Shown piece after piece: positions 54,222 through 64,000 of a stretch of 64,000 bases of DNA. The position numbers and the translations under genes are program-made. The notes under the pieces were generated by a model, which saw nothing but the letters and a program-made list of their open reading frames with translations, was not told the origin of the DNA and ran no database searches. The DNA comes from Tubulanus polymorphus (taxonomy: Eukaryota > Nemertea > Palaeonemertea > Tubulaniformes > Tubulanidae). Position 1 is the first letter of the stretch. Each line of letters begins with the position of its first letter. The stretch spans positions 13,816,850-13,880,849 of the forward strand of contig NC_134029.1 of assembly GCF_964204645.1 (NCBI RefSeq), read 5' to 3'.

Positions 54222-54298
54222 TGATGAGCAGTGTTGACTGCTCACCCAATGAGCAGTGTTGACTGCTCACCCAATGAGCAGTTTTGACTGCTCACCCA
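54222..54298. repeat. 27-bp triplication near the right end of the transposon
   Basis: GAGCAGTGTTGACTGCTCACCCAAT three times; each unit can fold (GAGCAGT...ACTGCTC). Part of the TGAGC/GCTCA-rich termini. Confidence 0.75.
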
Positions 54299-54446
54299 GG
54301 TCCGCGAGCGGAGCGATCTGCCGTGCCTGAGCAGTTTACAGTGCTCAGCATGAGCAGAAAGCAATTCTTAGAAATGCTCATGCGCAACTCATGTGAGCAA
54401 CTTACAAAAAGCACTGAATTTTATAGCTCATACATCACCTGATAAC

Positions 54447-55702
54447 TATGTAAACAGCTCCGTACCACAGGGATCAATTTTAGGTCCATTGCTATTTTTG
54501 TTGTATATTAATGATCTTCCCGATGCTGTGTTTTTGTATGCAGATGATACCTCCTTATATTCTAATATTGATTCAACTGACCCGTACCCTGGTAATCAAG
54601 CTGTCCAGTCAGATCTTGATAATATCTCGAAGTTGGCACTTTGCTGGGATCTTGAGTTTAAGCCTAGTAAGAGTTGTGATGTCACATTTTGTAAAAGCGA
54701 CATCAAGAATTATAATCCTTTGTTTTTAAACGGTATTCGTATCCCAAGTGAAACGTCACACAAGCACTTAGGTTTTATCTTAGACTCAAATATACGTTTC
54801 CAAAAACATGTTGAATCTATTTATGAAAAGGTACAAAAATTTTAAATTCGTTAAAATCACAACACCTGAACACAATCTACAGTTCATTTATATACCCACA
54901 CTTTGAGTATTGTGATGTAATATTGAGTAGCACCAACAAAACAACTCTAGATAGGCTTGAACGGCTCAATTACCAGTCTGCTATCATAGTATCTGGCTGT
55001 ATCACGGGTTCTAGTAGAGAAAAAGTTTTAGATGTCGTTAACTGGCAATCATTATCATGTATAAATTTTCAAAATGTATGCACCCCTCTTATGTATTATC
55101 ACTCTTCAGTACCTACCAAAATATAGCTGAAAGAAACTTGAAAAATCAACAACCTTTTCGTATACCCCATCGTGTACCATGTAAGATTGAGAATTCCCCT
55201 TTATTCAGACTTATGGCTGTCTGGAATGACACTTGTAGAGGTTCGCCCTATTCAAAACTTTTCAATTTTTAAATCTAGAGTCTATAAACGATCATCACAA
55301 GTTTCTACAATCACGACAGCAATGATTCCAAATTTAAATCGTAGAGAAGAAATGTCTTTAAAGAGACTACTTGTAGACCTCTTTTTACGATCCCAGCTAT
55401 ATGATCATAATTTTAGCAATGTGCTTCATCCAAATTGCCCTAATTGCAACAATAAAAGACTCGATACAGTTCATTTCCTTTTAAAATGCCAGCACCCTCC
55501 TCATTGCGATAAAATCCATTGGCTTCTCCAGGACCTTGCTAATGAAATTCAATTATCTACAATGCAGCAATTCTTTTCAAAACGACTTATTGATAAATGT
55601 AAATTTTTATCGTTTGGTAGTCCAGACCTGAATTATAATACTAAAATCAGTATTATCTCACTAACCGCAAAATTTGCAAATCTAAATCATTATGACTACT
55701 GA
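54447..55702 (+). pseudogene. Non-LTR retrotransposon ORF2, 3' part
   Basis: Continues the RT begun at 44880: SSVPQGSILGPLLFLLYIND (about 54453) and the catalytic FLYADD (about 54531), then KHLGFILDSNIRFQKHV (54755). Frame changes near 54845, 55125 and 55200. The C-terminal part has a CPNCNNKRLDTVHFLLKCQH zinc-type motif (about 55435-55495) as in CR1/Jockey-like elements, and ends at 55702. Confidence 0.8.
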
Positions 55703-55769
55703 CTGTGAAATGATCAAAACCGTGTGATAGTGGTGATGCTGTTATTGTAATAACTACTATAACAAATAT

Positions 55770-55985
55770 TTTCTATTATCATCATCATCATCATCATCCA
55801 TCATCCATCATCCATCATCCATCATCCATCATCCATCATCCATCATCCATCATCCATCATCCATCATCCATCATCCATCATCCATCATCATCCATCATCA
55901 TCAATCATCATCAATCATCATCATCATCATCAATCATCATCATCATCAATCATCATCATCAATCATCATCATCATCATCAATCAT
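55770..55985. repeat. (ATC)n/(CATC)n microsatellite
   Basis: Long run of TCATCA, CCATCATC and ATCATCATCA words. It follows the LINE 3' region by about 70 bases and may be its tail. Confidence 0.9.
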
Positions 55986-57039
55986 TACTCTTGATATTAT
56001 CATCATCATTATTCTTGATATTATTGTGATCAACTTCTATCACAATTCAACCCAGTTTGTGAAATAATCTTGAATCCAAAGTTGCCAGATCTATTTTTGC
56101 AGCGTATTTAACCCCATCGATCGGATCTTTCGATAATTCAATGACTGTAAAAATGGTGTGCTTTGGTTCCCCTTATGAAAATAAAGTGCACTTCCATGAG
56201 TAAAGTACACTCAAAATGTACTCATTGAGTCTACTTTTGTGAAATTAGTGCACTTTTTCATAGGGAAAGTGCACTTCACAAAATAGTGTACTTGGTGAGT
56301 GTACTCATTGAGTTTGCTTTTGAAAAATTAGTGCACTTTATCATAGGGAAAGAACACTTCATGAAAAAGTGTACTTGGTAAGTATTCTAAAAGTGTACCA
56401 CCAAAGGCCAATCCCTTAAGGAAATAAATGTATTTTCATGTATAAAAATCTATTAACTTTTTTCCATATGAAAATATATTCTTTAGCAAAGAAATGTATT
56501 TATTGATCAGTATTTTTCGAAATATGACCACAAAATATATTATTATCATTGGGCTAAATTATATTGGCTAAAATTTATTATACGAATTAGCGTTCACTGT
56601 TGACTTACAAAAATTCAAATCTTCAAAAACGACTTTGAAAAAATATCAGGTTTTTACTGGATTCGAACCAATTCACGACAGCTAGCGAAGGGCTGGGATT
56701 GAGCATGCAGTCAGCACGGCGCCATTTGCAATTATTTTGAGCAAATTCATTGCTGTTTTTAATCAATTTTCATGGTTAATTTCTAAGTTGGGACAGTCTG
56801 GTGTTAAAATTTAAGCTCCAAGGCAAGTATTTTTAATTTTGTTGTATAAAATATTTGACTTATTGGCGACGTTAGGCTCTGAACGTTGATACATTGTCCG
56901 AAATGCAGCAAGCAGGACAAGAAAGGCGACTACAAAACCTACGAAACGCCAACATAAAAGTTGGTAATGAAAGATTGGTGAAGAGCTCAAGATGAATATA
57001 TCGAGTTACAGCACACGTAAAGAAGATTATATACGACTT
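55986..57039. other. Intergenic with imperfect 95-bp tandem units; no gene
   Basis: 56165-56395 has repeated GTGCACTTT/AAAGTGTACTT words (AGTGCACTTTTTCATAGGGAAAGTGCACTTC...). A GGATTCGAACC word at 56659 resembles a tRNA box B on the minus strand but no tRNA fold is evident. Confidence 0.5.
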
Positions 57040-57437
57040 AGCCTCGGTATCAGGCTCAATGACAAAACTGCGTCTTTGACTCTATCCGCCGGGAGGGGAG
57101 GTGGTGCTGGATACTGATACGGCTTTCTGTGACGATCTTTACCAGGAAAACATCGGAATAAGAGCTTGCTAGTAAACCTACGCAAACGTGGCATCCAGTA
57201 ACTCTGACAGATTCAAGCCATTGCAGCCGAGACACCTTCATGATGCGCATCATTGATATCAAATTCGGTGAACTTATGATTGGGTGGTAATATCAGTGGA
57301 AACTTGGCACAGTCTTCCAACTGTGCATTGCGTAGATGACCTTTCGACTTAATCACATCGTTAGCTAGATACATAGTTAACTGTTTCATACGAAGATTTG
57401 CTGGTTTATTGTTACAGAGACGATACAGCTCATCCAC
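57040..57437 (-). pseudogene. BEL/Pao integrase zinc-binding fragment
   Basis: Minus strand: KSKGHLRNAQLEDCAKFPLILP (about 57275-57350) followed by a FTEF-type segment is the head of the BEL/Pao integrase; degraded further down, with KPYQYPAPPPLP recoverable in another frame near 57100. Unrelated in sequence detail to the element at 33105-38697, so from a second BEL/Pao family. Confidence 0.5.
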
Positions 57438-57770
57438 AGCCGTACGCGTGCATTCATTTCTTTGAAAATCTAGCGAGCGGGCACTGTGCGCGGTGCCCGC
57501 ACGGTTATTCGCAACATTTAATGGCTACCACCCTCTTGACCAACACAACAACAATAATGCGGTAACAACAACAATGCAGTAATACAACAATTCAAACTTG
57601 AATTTAACATAAAATTTCCCAACAATTTACTTTTTCTAAGAATTTTGCAGGCTTAAGACATTGAAAGAATAAATCAAAGTCAGAATTCCATCAACATTGG
57701 ACCCAGCATTGCCATATTTCATATAAATAGATTCTTACACTACATTAGATAATTCTATCATATTCAGCAA
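57438..57770. other. Intergenic; nothing recognised
   Basis: Short CAACAACAATAATGC-type runs only. Confidence 0.4.
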
Positions 57771-59491
57771 ATAAATTGTCCATGGGCAAAGTGTGGTTTA
57801 CCTTGAAAGCTAGAGGTTGTTTGGAATAAGGGCATTGCTTGAAAAATCTTTTTAACTCGTGACTTCAAAGTTCCACAAGTTTATATTGTATTTTATGTTT
57901 CTTAAATAATTATTTTGTAGTCAAATAAGACCAAAGATAAACATTTGGTTACGGTCCACGCCAAAAGTTTGTAGGGTACACGAAGGCGCGGCAGGGAAAC
58001 TATTTCATATTTTCAAAAAAATATGTTCCATTATATAAAAAAAATTTGTTCAAATAAGGCCATCCCAAAATAATTGTCTGTTTGCCGTAACACCGTCTCA
58101 ACTTTTCAGGATGAGTCGGTAGGTAGGTAGAAATTTTTTGGGCAAAATTTGTGGGCAAAAAAAACCCAAATTTATCACCTTTTTTACATCGAAACAATAT
58201 CGCAAAAATCATATATTGTGTGCACGGGAAATTGGTCTAATAGCGAAGATTTCAGAGCATCATCTCTGTGTTAAAAATGAAACAGCACCTTGAATATATG
58301 TGCGCGCTTTTACGTTACCAGCTTTAATAAAGTCATTATGAGAATGAATGGCAGCTTATTGGAACACTGCCAGTTTCCTGGAAAACTTAAATTAGGCCAC
58401 ATGTCAAGGCATGTTTTCACACGATGCACACTTGAATTCAAACATACGTAGCTCACACTTCGGCAGTTGGTCGGTCGGTCGGTCGGTCGACCGGCCGTTT
58501 TTATCAAAAATAAAATTTATTTCGATGAATCCCAGAGAAAAAAGTTTTCACTCGGTACCTTTGACGTCGGGTCACGGCAAACAGACCATTAATATGGGAT
58601 GGCCTAAAATTCATATGATGTCACATATCAGAGGGTGGCTGAATATTGGGTCTTGGAAATCTCTTCCAATGTTGGCCGCGGAAGTTAGAATACCGGTACG
58701 GAAGAAATCGGTTATTAGATCGTTTTAAATCCTGGAATTTACGACTACAATATTCAGACCTCGACCTATACTTTTGGTTTGCTGCTTAATATTTTCAGGT
58801 CACAAGAAATTACAATTTATTACAAATTCTATCAAACAGAAAACACAGCCCTCATCTTCTGCTACGATTATTCAGCCTATTTTCATGTCAAACGCGCACG
58901 CGTTACAGCATCACCTTGAGTAGTGTACTGCATGAGCTTGTGTGTGTGTCGTGTAGCACTCTGCGCGCACAGGCGGAGGCCTCGTGTAAGTGAATGTTCG
59001 CTTACACTTCATTGACAATCAAAACAATCACAGGGTATTAAAATGAAACAATACCTATGGCGGATGTGTGAAATAATTACATCCTCACCAGCAATGAGCA
59101 TTTAAAATTTGCACGTATACGGCACCTAGTCCAATGAAACTTACGCCATTCTATGGCTTTCCCATAATTATTTTAGTAGCGCTAGAATTCCCTGTATATC
59201 GCAAAAACAGCCAATCCCATTCACTCGTAGAGACGACGCCCCCCAATTGAGGTCATTGCAACTTTATACGCGAGAGCTAAGAATTTTCCCACCAAAAACA
59301 GTTTTTCGAAGAATTTTAACTCAGTTGACCATGTACATCGACGGAGGTTCGCCATGTCTTCAATCGCATCAATTATACGTCGTTTAAGCCGAGAACCAAT
59401 GAAACAAATGCTCACATAAAAAAACGTACCGCGATTTTACATGAATTGGCTCAATGCCAACCTCAAATCGCTGACAAAGGTAAACCAAAAA
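57771..59491. repeat. Repeat R, copy 2 (uninterrupted)
   Basis: Full copy of the repeat split by the BEL element in copy 1. Includes (GGTC)n with GACCGGCC at 58467-58497 and the CACGCGTTACAG site (58897) equivalent to the BEL target. Confidence 0.8.
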
Positions 59492-59995
59492 CACGAACTT
59501 CACTTACCTACGACGTCAAAATTGCGTGTATCCCTTGTGCAATTTCTTGTTCAGCTAGACTGGCTTTTTGGGGAGTACCCCAGCTGCTGAGGGTATTCCC
59601 TGAACAACCAATCAGAGCGCAGCTTTCTCATTATGTCAAAAAGCGCGATTATGTAGGCCGCGGCCTACCCCATTGAAGAGCAATGATTAGCTGAAAGAGC
59701 CCACGTGATCTCCGCAGAATGAAGGAACTAATTTTCCGGATGGAACATATATTCGAGGAAAAATACCAAACTTTGACTGCTTATTACTGCGTAACTGGAA
59801 CATTTCACGGTTTCATCTTCTAACCATTTTATCTTTGTTTGGTAACTTATTAAATGGCACTAATTGCATAACGAAAGTGTACGATACAAAAAGCGGGTTT
59901 ACGTCCACAGCATATTGTGAGCAAGTTATTTCCAGAAAGGTCTCCAGAGCCATTGTGAAGACTCTGTCGACATACCACGAAGTCAAAAATCATAC
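59492..59995. other. Probable intron or 3' flank of the nicotinamidase-like gene; no coding seen
   Basis: No open frame of note on either strand. The donor site of the exon at 59996-60138 is at 59994-59995. Confidence 0.35.
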
Positions 59996-60138
59996 CTCAT
60001 CTGATGTCACATATATAGCACCATTATCTTCTAACCTCTTCTTGGTTAAGATTATGTCATCCTCACTCACACCTCGGCAAGCATCTTCAATTACTGTTGT
60101 ACGGAAACCATGTTCCATTGAATGAGCTGCGGTGGCTG
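59996..60138 (-). CDS. Exon of a nicotinamidase/isochorismatase-like host gene
   Basis: Minus-strand exon of 143 bp bounded by TTTTATAG acceptor and GTATGA donor. It reads ATAAHSMEHGFRTTVIEDA, then CRGVSEDDIILTKKRLEDNG and AIYVTSDE. The GFRTTVIEDACRG segment is the C-terminal hallmark of the nicotinamidase branch of the cysteine hydrolase superfamily, just after the catalytic Cys region (which would be at the end of the preceding exon, near or beyond 60140 upward). Nicotinamidase converts nicotinamide to nicotinate for NAD salvage, as in invertebrates. Other exons were not found in the window, so it could be a fragment or a gene with long introns. Confidence 0.6.
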
Positions 60139-61334
60139 CTATAAAAGAATACTTGTAAATCAATAAGTGATAATCATTTGAATATAGGCATCGAATAATT
60201 TAACTTGTTAGCAGGCAGATTCTATAATAATGTGTACCATTATCTACCTCTTTCTTAAAAAAAATTATACTGTGTAAAATATTCTAATATTTGTTCCTCA
60301 CCAATTATTTTCTTCAGTTTTTGTTTGTAAATTCAAAGATAATAGGAACATAGTTTTTTGAAAAATTAGCAAAAAAGTGGTTCTAACGTAACTGTCAGCG
60401 AGAGTTTGACAGATATTGTTTAACATGAGAGAAAAAAATTTAAATAGGTTTAATCCTAGTTACCATTCGCGAACTTAATTAACATAAATGTTACGCTAAA
60501 TTAACGTAACGCTTTTTTCATGGCTATCTATCTCAAAATGAATGTGCAACAAGAGGACCATAAGGTCCATATGGTCGAAGATAGTGCATGAGGAGTAATC
60601 AGTTTTATTAGAGAAAACAAATTCACGCATTTCCAGGGTTTCTTTTAACCATTATGGACAATTTCCCCCAGAAAAGAGTGGTCCTACTTTCCCCAAATCC
60701 TGAAAAATTCTTTGAGGAATTGTGAAAATAAACTGATTATTTGTTCTCTATGTTCTCTAATGTTACTATGTTTGACAGGTGCTGCCATTTTTCAAGAGAG
60801 ATAATTACTAATTACATCAATACAACGCATTGCAGTGTACTAGCAAAGTCTATCACTGATTTATACAACGCACTGCGGTGTAGACACACTGAAAGGGTTA
60901 ATTTGGTAAGTGAATTATAATTACACAAGGACTGATTTAAAGTTTCTGATCTGCACATACAATCATTAATTCTATATCTTATAAATCTATATTCAATAAT
61001 ATACAAATGAATTTCTAGTAAAGTATTTATTTCTAAAAAAGTAGGTGGTATTAATCCAAATCAAAAAGGATTTTATTCCGGGGGCAATTGTCCGGGGAGC
61101 AGTTGTCCTATGTGCCGATTCAGATCCCCAATCAATGAATGATTTATTAGAGTGGCAAGTGTCATTGCCCATCGATCAAGATACATAACATCCAACAGTG
61201 CAAAGATTTAGAGAAGTTATGACAATTTAGGTTTTTAATGTATCACAAGGATGAACATAACAAGTTTGACAGATTTATTGATTGATGCGATATTTATACA
61301 ATAGATAACTTTTGAAGAATTAAACCTTCTTTCT
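60139..61334. other. Intergenic/intronic; one AACAAGAGGACC repeat start
   Basis: 60548 has AACAAGAGGACCATAAGGTCCATATGGTC, a palindromic repeat head common in invertebrate (especially mollusc-type) genomes. Nothing else recognised. Confidence 0.4.
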
Positions 61335-62973
61335 TTTTAATTCGTGACTTCAAAGTTCCACAAGTTTAAATTGTATTTTATCTTTCTTAAAGAATTATTT
61401 TGAAGTCAAATAAGACCAAAGATATACATTTGGTTACGGTCCATGTCCAAAAGTTTGTAGGGTACAGGTAGGCGTGGTAGGGAAATTATTATATATTTTC
61501 AAAAAAAATATGTTTCACAATATGAAAAAAATATTCAAATAAGGCCATCCCAAAGTAATTGTCTGTTAGCCGTAACACCGACTCAACTTTTCAGGATGAG
61601 TCAGTAGGTAAGAAAAATTTTTTTTTGCTAAATTTTTGGGCAAAAAAAAAACAAATTTATCACCTTTTTACATGGAAACAATATCGCAAAAATCATCTTC
61701 GTTGTGCACGGGAAATTTGTCTAATAGCGTAGATTTTGAGAATTATTCTAAAATTATAACTTCGTCCAGAGCGTCATCTCTGTGTTAAAAATGAAACAGT
61801 ACATTGAATATGTGAGCGGTTTTACGTTACCAGCTTTGATATAGTCACTATGAGAATGAATGGCAGCTTAGTGGAACACTGCCAGTTTCCTGGAAAACTT
61901 AAATTAGGCCACATTGACAAGGCATGTTTTCACACGATGCACACTTGAATTCAAACATATATAATATGTAGCTCATACGTAGGCAGTGGGTCGGTCGGCC
62001 GTTTTTATCAAAAATAAAATTTATTTCAATGAATCCCAGAAAATAAGTTTTCACTCGGTACCTTTGAAGTCGGGTCGGTCAGGTTACGGCAAACAGACAA
62101 TTAATATGGGATGGCCTAAAATTCATATGATGTCACATATTAGAGGGTGGCTGAATATTGGGTCATGGAAACCTCTTCCAATGTGTTGGCCGCGGAAGTT
62201 AAAATACCGGTACAGAAGAAATCGGTTATTAGATCGTTTTAAATCTTGGAATTTACAACTACAATATTCAGACCTCGACCTATACTTGTAGTTTGCTGCT
62301 TAATATTTTTAGGTCACAAGAAATTACAATTTATTACAAATTCTATCAAACAAAAAACACATCGCTCATCTTCTGCTACGATTATTCAGCCTATTTTCAT
62401 GTCAAACGCGCACGCATTACAGCATCACCTTGAGTAGTGTACTGTACGAGCTTGCGTGCGGTCGTGTAGCACTCTGCGCGCACAGGTGGAGGCCTCGTGT
62501 AAGTGAATGTTCGCTTACACTTCAATGTCAATCAAAACAATCACCGGGTATTAAAATGAAACAATACCTACGGCGGATGTGTGGAATAATTGCATCCTTA
62601 CCAGCAATGAGCATTTAAAATTCGCAGGTATACGGCACCTAGTCCAAAGAAACGTACGCCATTCTATGGCTTTCCCATAATTATTCTAGTAGCGCCGGAA
62701 TTCCCTGTATATCCCAAAAACAGCCAATCCCATTCTGTCATTGCAATCTTATACGCGAGAGCTAAGAATTTTCCCGCCAAAAACAGTTTTTCGTAGAATT
62801 TTAACCATGACATGTACATCGACGGAGATTCGCCATGTCTTCAATCGCATCGATTATACGTCGTTTAAGCGAAGAACCAATGAAACAAATGCTCACATAA
62901 AAAACGTACCACGATTTTACATGAATTGGCTCAATGCCAACCTCATATCGCCGACAAAGGTAAACCAAAAAGC
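61335..62973. repeat. Repeat R, copy 3
   Basis: More diverged full copy; the (GGTC)n block is reduced to GGGTCGGTCGGCC (61988-62000). Ends ...GCCGACAAAGGTAAACCAAAAA. Confidence 0.75.
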
Positions 62974-64000
62974 CTAAGATGTCCCCCTTGATTGAATCCA
63001 GGAAGAAAGACTATCTAAATATTTGGATGGATATATGAAAGCTGTGGGTACTGGAGTGTGTAATGGGTAGTGTAATGTGATCTGTGTACATTTGTGGCCA
63101 GCACACAGATCACATTGTTCAATGGGGTTTGGTCCAGAACTCGCGAGATTTTCAACAACACGGAAGTAACGTGTAAATGATGACTTGAATTGCATGACTA
63201 TCTACCACCCCTCATTATTGTTGGAAAACTAAACGTTTGGGACTGACTAAAAATTAGTAATAACATTTTAGAAATGGCCAAAAATTTAACTTAGGTTCTA
63301 TCACATTTTTATTTTACAATTGCGATTGGTATAAATTTTTTAAACGGCCGTTAAGGCTTCACGTTTCGTCTGCAATTCACTGCAAATAGTTACGCAACTA
63401 CGCACATTTCAGTGTTTTTGGCAGCTGTACACTCAATCGGCACCGTTCGTGACTAGCTTCACTGCGGAATTATCATTAATTAACATCGCCATATCACATC
63501 ATCAACTTATATTGTGCCTTAAAACGCTAACAGTCGAAATAATTGAAATGCACACACGATTTCTATCATTGAAAATTGAGAGAGTGGCCATGTTTGTGTT
63601 TGCTGCTTCGCGTAAATCCCGCGCGGTGGCGCAACCGCGCGGAGTGGGGCCGATACGTCCAGGTTTTCATGAAAATCTATCTATTGATACGATCTCCATC
63701 ACACACAACTACATGATGATTCATCATGAATATACATGGTAGCAGGTTTTCCCCACCAACTCAAATAGACACTCTTCACGTTCAGGGTGTGACGATTTCT
63801 ATACACTGTGTACAAAGTTTGTTAGACAATTTATTTTCGTGAATTGAACAATTTCCAAGTTCTTCTATAAAATTCACTGCTTTTCACAGCCAGCCGCGAC
63901 AACCCTGGCAGTTGAATCATTTGCAGTTTCCAGGTAACAACTTTAACACTTTAACTAGGCCACGCGAGAGGCGTGCTTTTCATATCATGCAGAGATCAAT
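62974..64000. other. Host sequence, no gene recognised
   Basis: GC content rises (63600-63700) but no protein family or splice pattern was recognised on either strand. Confidence 0.35.

Larger units (their letters stand above)
45783..54446. mobile_element. KDZ/Zisupton-like DNA transposon, 8.66 kb
   Basis: Splits a LINE RT gene. The ends carry matching inverted segments: left TTTTTGTAACTTGCTCATACAGTTGCTCATGAGCATTTTTT (45792 on) and, reversed, right TTTTTGTAAGTTGCTCACATGAGTTGCGCATGAGCATTT (54405 back). Further GCTCA/TGAGC words fill both ends, including a 27-bp triplication at 54222-54298. It holds two convergent intron-bearing genes: the transposase (minus, 50597-53859) and an NRF-1-like DNA-binding protein (plus, 46524-48469). 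Two MITEs are nested inside. Confidence 0.65.

Noticed and set aside
56650-56730. GGATTCGAACC word suggesting a tRNA gene
   Set aside because: No cloverleaf; surrounding sequence does not pair.
59835-60125. Plus-strand 96-codon frame
   Set aside because: The opposite strand carries the nicotinamidase-like exon with splice borders; the plus frame has no family resemblance.

Overview
The window looks like nuclear DNA of a marine invertebrate. A mollusc-like or other lophotrochozoan host is my inference, based only on the style of the interspersed repeats (AACAAGAGGCCC-type starts, CTTGACCTTTGACCTACAGGACC tandem blocks, TATGCCCCC...GGGGGCATA ends, repeated xGATGGCCGCC stretches). There are almost no host genes. 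One probable host exon, of a nicotinamidase/isochorismatase-type protein, lies at 59996-60138 on the minus strand. Nearly everything else is mobile or viral DNA at different stages of decay, much of it nested.

Region 1-31128 holds three separate insertions of Polinton/Maverick (adintovirus-like) elements. Element B (12025-31122, 19.1 kb) is complete end to end: about 90-bp terminal inverted repeats starting AGTAATTGGG and a perfect 6-bp target duplication GGCGTA. It carries a protein-primed type B DNA polymerase with an N-terminal zinc-finger extension that starts inside the TIR and an intein at motif C, a poxvirus VLTF3-like late transcription factor, a jelly-roll-type virion protein, a cassette of small membrane proteins, two conserved virion-type proteins, a double-jelly-roll major capsid protein, a chromodomain integrase and an A32/FtsK-like packaging ATPase. 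Many genes carry stops or frame changes; the integrase and several small genes are still open. Element A (1-5967, cut by the window start) has the capsid/ATPase side on the plus strand joined to an inverted copy of the polymerase end. Element C (6840-10495) is a 3.66-kb near-perfect palindrome with Polinton-type TIRs and its own TACTAG duplication. It resembles an integrated symmetric defective genome of a linear, protein-primed virus.

Most genes of these elements begin with the same block: TAA, a T6-T9 run, 2-6 bases, then TAAATAAATG or TATATAAATG. The upstream gene's stop codon often lies within this block. Together with the VLTF3-like factor this suggests a poxvirus-like late transcription system in a Polinton-type element, which I regard as the most interesting point here.

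Region 31129-64000 is ordinary repeat-rich host DNA with further elements: a decayed BEL/Pao LTR retrotransposon (33105-38697, 5-bp duplication CGCGT) inside a 1.7-kb repeat that occurs three times; a non-LTR retrotransposon (pieces at 42574-42792, 44880-45773 and 54447-55702) split by an 8.66-kb KDZ/Zisupton-like DNA transposon (45783-54446). That transposon has a nine-exon transposase and a convergent gene for an NRF-1/EWG-like DNA-binding protein. MITEs, tandem repeats and a second BEL/Pao scrap fill the rest. No rRNA, convincing tRNA or CRISPR array was seen.
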